Of a DNA stretch of 64,000 nucleotides, positions 59,577-64,000 are shown one piece after another. The first letter of the stretch is position 1. Every line of letters begins with the position of its first letter. Location of the stretch: positions 1 through 64,000 of the forward strand of contig OMXX01000027.1 in the NCBI GenBank assembly GCA_900315105.1, read 5' to 3'. The DNA comes from an uncultured Prevotellaceae bacterium (lineage in GTDB: Bacteria; Bacteroidota; Bacteroidia; Bacteroidales; Bacteroidaceae). Under the pieces are notes generated by a model that worked only from the letters and a program-made list of their open reading frames with translations, did no database searches and was not told where the DNA came from. The position numbers and the translations under genes were made by a program.

Positions 59577-60739
59577 TAATAATTAAACTCTCCGAATTCG
59601 GATTTGATTGTTAATGATTTCTTTCCTTCCTCGATATGGCCAACAACCTGTGCATCGATATTGAAGCTCTTGGAAATTGCTATAACCTTATCAGCAACCT
59701 CTGGACGGACATAAATCTCCATACGGTGTCCCATATTGAACACCTGATACATCTCCTTCCAGTCAGTACCGCTCTCTTCGTGAATCATCTTGAAGAGTGG
59801 TGGAACAGGGAACATATTGTCCTTGACAACCTTGCAATTATCGCTTACGAAGTGGAGAACCTTTGTCTGAGCACCACCAGTACAATGTACCATACCATGA
59901 ATCTCAGGACGGAGCTCATCGAGCAGACGTTTGATGACTGGAGCGTATGTACGTGTTGGAGAAAGCACCATCTGACCAGCATTAACGCCCTCTACCTCAG
60001 TTGGATCAGTAAGTTTCTTTGTACCGCTATATACGAGTTCATCAGGTACAGCCTTGTCATAGCTCTCCGGATATTTCTCTGCAAGATACTTTGAGAATAC
60101 ATCGTGACGGGCAGATGTGAGACCGTTAGAGCCCATACCACCGTTGTATTTCTTCTCGTATGTAGCCTGACCTGTAGAAGAAAGACCTACGATGACATCA
60201 CCAGGACGGATGTTGGCATTGTCGATTACATCAGAACGCTTCATACGACAGGTAACAGTAGAATCCACGATTATTGTACGTGTAAGGTCGCCTACATCAG
60301 CCGTCTCACCACCTGTTGGGTAGATACCGATACCCATCTCACGCATTTCTGCAAGGAGTTCGTCTGTGCAGTTGATGATAGCAGAGATAACCTCACCCGG
60401 AACAAGCATCTTGTTACGTCCGATAGTTGATGAAACAAGGATGTTGTCAACAGCACCCACACAGAGCAAGTCGTCGGTATTCATCACGATGGCATCCTGC
60501 GCGATTCCCTTCCAAACGGAGAGGTCGCCAGTCTCTTTCCAGTACATATAAGCCAAAGAAGACTTTGTACCTGCACCATCGGCATGCATAATGTTACAAT
60601 ACTCTGGGTCTCCGCCAAGAATATCAGGGATAATCTTGCAGAAAGCCTGTGGGAAAACACCTTTGTCAATGTTCTTGATAGCGTTGTGCACATCCTCCTT
60701 GGCTGCACTCACGCCTCGCATCATATATCTGTTGTTCAT
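59576..60739 (-). CDS. purM: Phosphoribosylaminoimidazole synthetase (AIR synthase)
   Basis: This 387-residue ATP-grasp-like PurM-fold enzyme has DGAGTKSSLAY, MNTDDLLCVGA, the GGETADVGDL loop, and GLSSTGQATYEKKYNGGMGSNGLT. It closes the imidazole ring in purine synthesis. It is longer than E. coli PurM, as usual for the Bacteroidota form. It is followed directly by prfA. Confidence 0.93.
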   Translation of the reverse strand: MNNRYMMRGVSAAKEDVHNAIKNIDKGVFPQAFCKIIPDILGGDPEYCNIMHADGAGTKSSLAYMYWKETGDLSVWKGIAQDAIVMNTDDLLCVGAVDNILVSSTIGRNKMLVPGEVISAIINCTDELLAEMREMGIGIYPTGGETADVGDLTRTIIVDSTVTCRMKRSDVIDNANIRPGDVIVGLSSTGQATYEKKYNGGMGSNGLTSARHDVFSKYLAEKYPESYDKAVPDELVYSGTKKLTDPTEVEGVNAGQMVLSPTRTYAPVIKRLLDELRPEIHGMVHCTGGAQTKVLHFVSDNCKVVKDNMFPVPPLFKMIHEESGTDWKEMYQVFNMGHRMEIYVRPEVADKVIAISKSFNIDAQVVGHIEEGKKSLTIKSEFGEFNY

Positions 60740-60754
60740 AATTCAAAAAATCCA

Positions 60755-60890
60755 GCCCCTCACCTGCCCTGCGGGCATCCTCTCCCCAAGGGGCGAGGGG
60801 GATGTTACCTTTTATCGCTTATAAGGGATTGTTACTAACTTTTCCCTCGCCCCTTGGGGAGAGGGTGTCACTTGGTGACGGGTGAGGGGC
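60755..60890. repeat. GCCCCTCACC palindromic intergenic element, copy 2
   Basis: This 136-bp relative of 11157-11303 has the same ends, the same CCTCTCCCC / GGGGAGAGG arms and the same central TTTATCG and GTTACTAACT. It lies between the aroE stop (60897) and the purM start (60739), both minus strand. Confidence 0.9.
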
Positions 60891-60896
60891 CATCTT

Positions 60897-61637
60897 TTAC
60901 CCATTCCAAATACTCCATCCAGCCTCAGCCTGAAGCAGGAGCATCTCAAGTCCGTTCTTTGTTATTGCTCCTTGTTCCCTACCCTTGCGCAGGAAGAGTG
61001 TCTCCTCCGGATTATATATAAGGTCATAGAGGAGAAACGACTTATCCATAGCCTCGTAAGGCAACTGCGGAAACTCATCGAAATGAGGTGACATACCACA
61101 TGGAGTACAGTTCACTATCACGTTGTATTCCTTTAATAGTTCTGGTGTAATCTGCTCATACTGAATAGTATCATCAACCACACGGCGGCTAACCTTCAGA
61201 GTTTCGAGTCCCAGTTTGTGAAGACCGTATTCCACGGCCTTTGAAGCGCCACCGGTTCCAAGAATCAACGCTTTCTTATGCTCTGGACGAAGAAGTGGCT
61301 GTATGCTGTTCATAAAGCCGACAACATCGGAGTTATAGCCGTGAAGGAGCACCTTACCAGCTCCACGCTCCACCTTGACCACATTCACGGCACCTATCTC
61401 CGTTGCCTCTGGAGAAACAGTGTCGAGGTAGCTCATCACCTGTTCCTTATAAGGAATGGTGACATTGAAGCCAGAGAGCTCAGGATTAGCCTGTATCACC
61501 TCTGGGAGATTGGTGATCTGAGGAATCTCAAAGTTCTCGTACGTGGCATTTACGCCCTCGTTTCTAAACTTCTCATTGAAATATCCCATTGAGAAGGAAT
61601 GGCCAAGTGGATAGCCTATAAGTCCGTATTTCTTCAT
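60897..61637 (-). CDS. aroE: Shikimate dehydrogenase
   Basis: This 246-residue enzyme has the substrate site YGLIGYPLGHSFS, the catalytic Lys in FNVTIPYKEQV, and the NADP loop LGTGGASKAV. It reduces dehydroshikimate in aromatic amino acid synthesis. It is in a close series with menG upstream (6 bp). Confidence 0.94.
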   Translation of the reverse strand: MKKYGLIGYPLGHSFSMGYFNEKFRNEGVNATYENFEIPQITNLPEVIQANPELSGFNVTIPYKEQVMSYLDTVSPEATEIGAVNVVKVERGAGKVLLHGYNSDVVGFMNSIQPLLRPEHKKALILGTGGASKAVEYGLHKLGLETLKVSRRVVDDTIQYEQITPELLKEYNVIVNCTPCGMSPHFDEFPQLPYEAMDKSFLLYDLIYNPEETLFLRKGREQGAITKNGLEMLLLQAEAGWSIWNG

Positions 61638-61643
61638 CGTTTT

Positions 61644-62378
61644 TTATTTTCTTGCAAAATACATTGTGCAAATGCCGAATGTGAGGCGTTTGAACGATGC
61701 CTCTACGAAGCCTATTCTTCTAAGTATCTCCACCATTGTCTCTCCTTGCGGAAAGGCTGCTATTGTCTTGTTGAGATATGAATAGGCGTTTGAGTCGTGT
61801 GAAATGAGTCTGCCATAGAGCGGCAACACCGTACCGCTATATATACCGAATAACTGCTTCATCGGAAAAGAGACTGGAGTTGTCAGCTCAATAATGCTCA
61901 ATACCCCACCCTCACGAAGCACACGATACATCTCACGAAGTCCGCATTCCAGATCTTGGAAATTACGTATTCCGAAGGCAGCCGTTACAGCATCAAAACT
62001 GTCATTGTCAAACGACAGATTAAGACAATCCTCCTTTGCAAAGGATATAATGTCAGAAAGTCCGAGACGTGCCACTTTCTCCTTGCCCACCTGCATCATT
62101 CCTTCGGAGATATCCGCACCTATGAGCATCTCAGGATGCAGCATCTGTGCCTGAAGGATGGCGAAATCGCCTGTGCCTGTGGCTATGTCGAGAATCTTCT
62201 TCGGACTATAAGGCACAAGAGCCTTTACGGCCTTCTTGCGCCAGTATTTGTCAATGTCCCACGAGAGACGGTGGTTTAAAGTATCGTAGGTAGGGGCTAT
62301 GTTGTCGAACATAGTCTCTACCAACTTACCTTTTTCACCCTCACCATCGTAGGGCTTTATCGTTTCTTGTTCGTACAC
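61644..62378 (-). CDS. menG: Demethylmenaquinone methyltransferase
   Basis: This 244-residue UbiE/MenG methyltransferase has motif [13 protein letters not shown] and the family signature [20 protein letters not shown]. It methylates demethylmenaquinone in the last step of menaquinone synthesis. It lies 2 bp after purC. Confidence 0.94.
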   Translation of the reverse strand: MYEQETIKPYDGEGEKGKLVETMFDNIAPTYDTLNHRLSWDIDKYWRKKAVKALVPYSPKKILDIATGTGDFAILQAQMLHPEMLIGADISEGMMQVGKEKVARLGLSDIISFAKEDCLNLSFDNDSFDAVTAAFGIRNFQDLECGLREMYRVLREGGVLSIIELTTPVSFPMKQLFGIYSGTVLPLYGRLISHDSNAYSYLNKTIAAFPQGETMVEILRRIGFVEASFKRLTFGICTMYFARK

Positions 62379-62380
62379 CT

Positions 62381-63328
62381 TTATCTATTGGCAAGGTACT
62401 CAGAAACGTTCTTCTCAATACGAGCAGCGATGTCGCCAGTCTCCTTTGCACGGTCGAACTTCTCGCCTACGATGTGCTCGTAAAGCTCGATATAACGGTC
62501 TGATACGCTCTCTGCATACTCGTCAGTAATCTCTGGCATTACCTGACCTGGCTCATTCATGAAGTTGTGCTCGATAAGCCACTGGCGAACGAACTCCTTT
62601 GAGAGTTGCTTCTGAGGCTCACCCTTTGCAAACTTCTCCTCATAGCCGTCTGCATAGAAATAGCGTGAAGAGTCTGGTGTGTGAATCTCGTCGATGAGAT
62701 ATACCTTACCATCGCGCTTACCGAACTCATACTTTGTGTCAACGAGGATAAGTCCCTGCTTTGCAGCTATTTCCTGACCACGAGCGAAGAGCTTGCGTGT
62801 GTAGTCCTCCATTACTGCATAGTCCTCTGCAGAAACGATACCCTGAGCGATAATCTCTTCCTTAGAGATGTTGAGGTCGTGACCTTCGTCTGCCTTTGTT
62901 GTAGGAGTGATGATTGGCTCTGGGAAACGTTGATTCTCCTTCATTCCCTCTGGGAGCTTAACGCCACAGATCTCACGGCAGCCGTTCTTATAGTCGCGCC
63001 ATGCAGAACCTGTAAGGATGCCACGGATAATCATCTCCACGCGGAATCCCTCGCACTTCAAACCTACAGTAACCTGTGGATCAGGAGTAGCCAACTTCCA
63101 GTTAGGGCAGATGTCAGCGGTTGCGTCAAGGAACTTGGCAGCAATCTGATTCAGTACCTGTCCCTTGAAAGGAATACCCTTTGGAAGGATGACATCGAAT
63201 GCAGAGATACGGTCTGTTGCGACCATTACCATCAGATCATCATTGATTGTGTACACGTCACGAACCTTACCGTGATAAACGGCGGTCTGACCCTTAAAGT
63301 TAAACTCAGTCTTTGTTAATGCGTTCAT
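62381..63328 (-). CDS. purC: SAICAR synthetase
   Basis: This enzyme has about 315 residues and begins [50 protein letters not shown] and [11 protein letters not shown] are family motifs. It joins aspartate to CAIR in purine synthesis. An upstream ATG at 63343 is possible; both starts overlap the phoH 3' end, indicating co-transcription. Confidence 0.95.
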   Translation of the reverse strand: MNALTKTEFNFKGQTAVYHGKVRDVYTINDDLMVMVATDRISAFDVILPKGIPFKGQVLNQIAAKFLDATADICPNWKLATPDPQVTVGLKCEGFRVEMIIRGILTGSAWRDYKNGCREICGVKLPEGMKENQRFPEPIITPTTKADEGHDLNISKEEIIAQGIVSAEDYAVMEDYTRKLFARGQEIAAKQGLILVDTKYEFGKRDGKVYLIDEIHTPDSSRYFYADGYEEKFAKGEPQKQLSKEFVRQWLIEHNFMNEPGQVMPEITDEYAESVSDRYIELYEHIVGEKFDRAKETGDIAARIEKNVSEYLANR

Positions 63329-64000
63329 TGTTATATTTATCAAATGCGTTTACAATTCTCGTTACAAGCTTATGACGGACGATATCCTTGTCATTCAACT
63401 GGACTATAGATATACCTTCTGTATTCTTCAGCACATCCATAGCCACGGCAAGACCGCTCTTCACGCTATGCGGCAAGTCCACCTGCGTCATATCGCCCGT
63501 GATTATCATCTTCGTGTTCCATCCCATTCGGGTGAGGAACATCTTTATCTGAGCCGATGTTGTGTTCTGAGCCTCGTCGAGTATCACCACAGCATCGCTC
63601 AATGTTCTTCCTCGCATGAATGCTAGCGGAGCAATCTGGATAATTTTCTTCTCCATCATGTCCTGAAGCTTCACGGCTGGAATCATATCCTCAAGGGCAT
63701 CATACAGCGGCTGAAGATATGGATCTATCTTCTCTTTCATATCGCCCGGAAGGAAACCGAGCTTCTCACCTGCCTCAACAGCAGGACGTGAAAGGATTAT
63801 CCTCTTTGCCGTCTTCTCCTTGAGAGCCTTCACGGCAAGCGCAATGCCTAAGTATGTCTTACCCGTTCCGGCAGGTCCTACGGCAAAGACCATGTCATTA
63901 TCGTTGAAAGCATCTACAATCTGTTGCTGATTGGCAGAACGTGAACGTATAGGGCGACCGGATATGTTATACAGCAAAGCGTCATCACTTCCGTCTCCCT
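63306..64000 (-). CDS. PhoH-like ATPase (5' end beyond window)
   Basis: The visible 231 or so codons include Walker [30 protein letters not shown], Walker [11 protein letters not shown] and [10 protein letters not shown]. These are diagnostic of PhoH/YbeZ proteins, which act in RNA metabolism with YbeY. The family is usually about 320 residues, and the frame is open to position 64000, so the N-terminal part lies outside. It overlaps purC by 23 bp. Confidence 0.92.
   Translation of the reverse strand, partial: GDGSDDALLYNISGRPIRSRSANQQQIVDAFNDNDMVFAVGPAGTGKTYLGIALAVKALKEKTAKRIILSRPAVEAGEKLGFLPGDMKEKIDPYLQPLYDALEDMIPAVKLQDMMEKKIIQIAPLAFMRGRTLSDAVVILDEAQNTTSAQIKMFLTRMGWNTKMIITGDMTQVDLPHSVKSGLAVAMDVLKNTEGISIVQLNDKDIVRHKLVTRIVNAFDKYNNERINKD

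Overview
The window is chromosomal DNA of a Bacteroidota bacterium, most likely order Bacteroidales and Prevotella-like. The evidence is the repeated promoter signature TAnnTTTG with TTG about 20 bp upstream, the fused lpxC-fabZ gene, a BspA-type leucine-rich-repeat protein with a C-terminal sorting tail, the thrA / proposed homoserine kinase / thrC operon, and AddAB-like repair proteins. The species assignment is inference.

Left part (1-8216): the left edge is the promoter and leader of an rRNA operon whose 16S gene lies just outside. Next to it is an AT-rich accessory island that looks like a defence or stress locus. It holds an RNase J-like metallo-beta-lactamase protein, two paralogous small proteins, an orphan protein consisting only of sigma-70 region 2, two different PD-(D/E)XK-type putative nucleases, a WYL-domain regulator, the 3' remnant of a second WYL gene, an AAA+ ATPase and a hypothetical protein. 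A structured repeat of about 66 bp sits in front of three transcription units and is probably their shared promoter/operator. The island ends in about 780 bp of non-coding DNA packed with palindromes and 11-bp phased repeats.

Middle part (8217-34870): mostly core genes. In order these are an endo/exonuclease-phosphatase protein, recQ, recJ, a zinc-ribbon membrane protein, a GH25 muramidase, a BspA-like LRR protein, a Y-family polymerase with a YolD-like partner, the threonine operon, a UvrD-type helicase/nuclease and a PD-(D/E)XK nuclease (AddA/AddB-like), prmA, a low-complexity secreted protein and an OMPP1/FadL-like outer-membrane protein.

Variable part (34871-47361): rearranged DNA. It contains two members of a TA-target MITE family (one interrupts a lipoprotein gene, and precise excision restores that frame), a 42-bp perfect palindrome, a canonical promoter facing three 81-bp tandem repeats, a GH51 arabinofuranosidase flanked by copies of a 78-bp repeat, a duplicated fragment of a bile-acid-symporter-family gene, and three related WG-repeat genes.

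Right part (47362-64000): two identical tRNA-Pro genes, a Pif1-like helicase, penicillin-binding protein 1A, miaA with the lipid A genes lpxD, lpxC/fabZ and lpxA, a second non-coding block with the same 11-bp repeats, and a minus-strand cluster phoH, purC, menG, aroE, purM, prfA, a 48-residue small protein, and pyrF.
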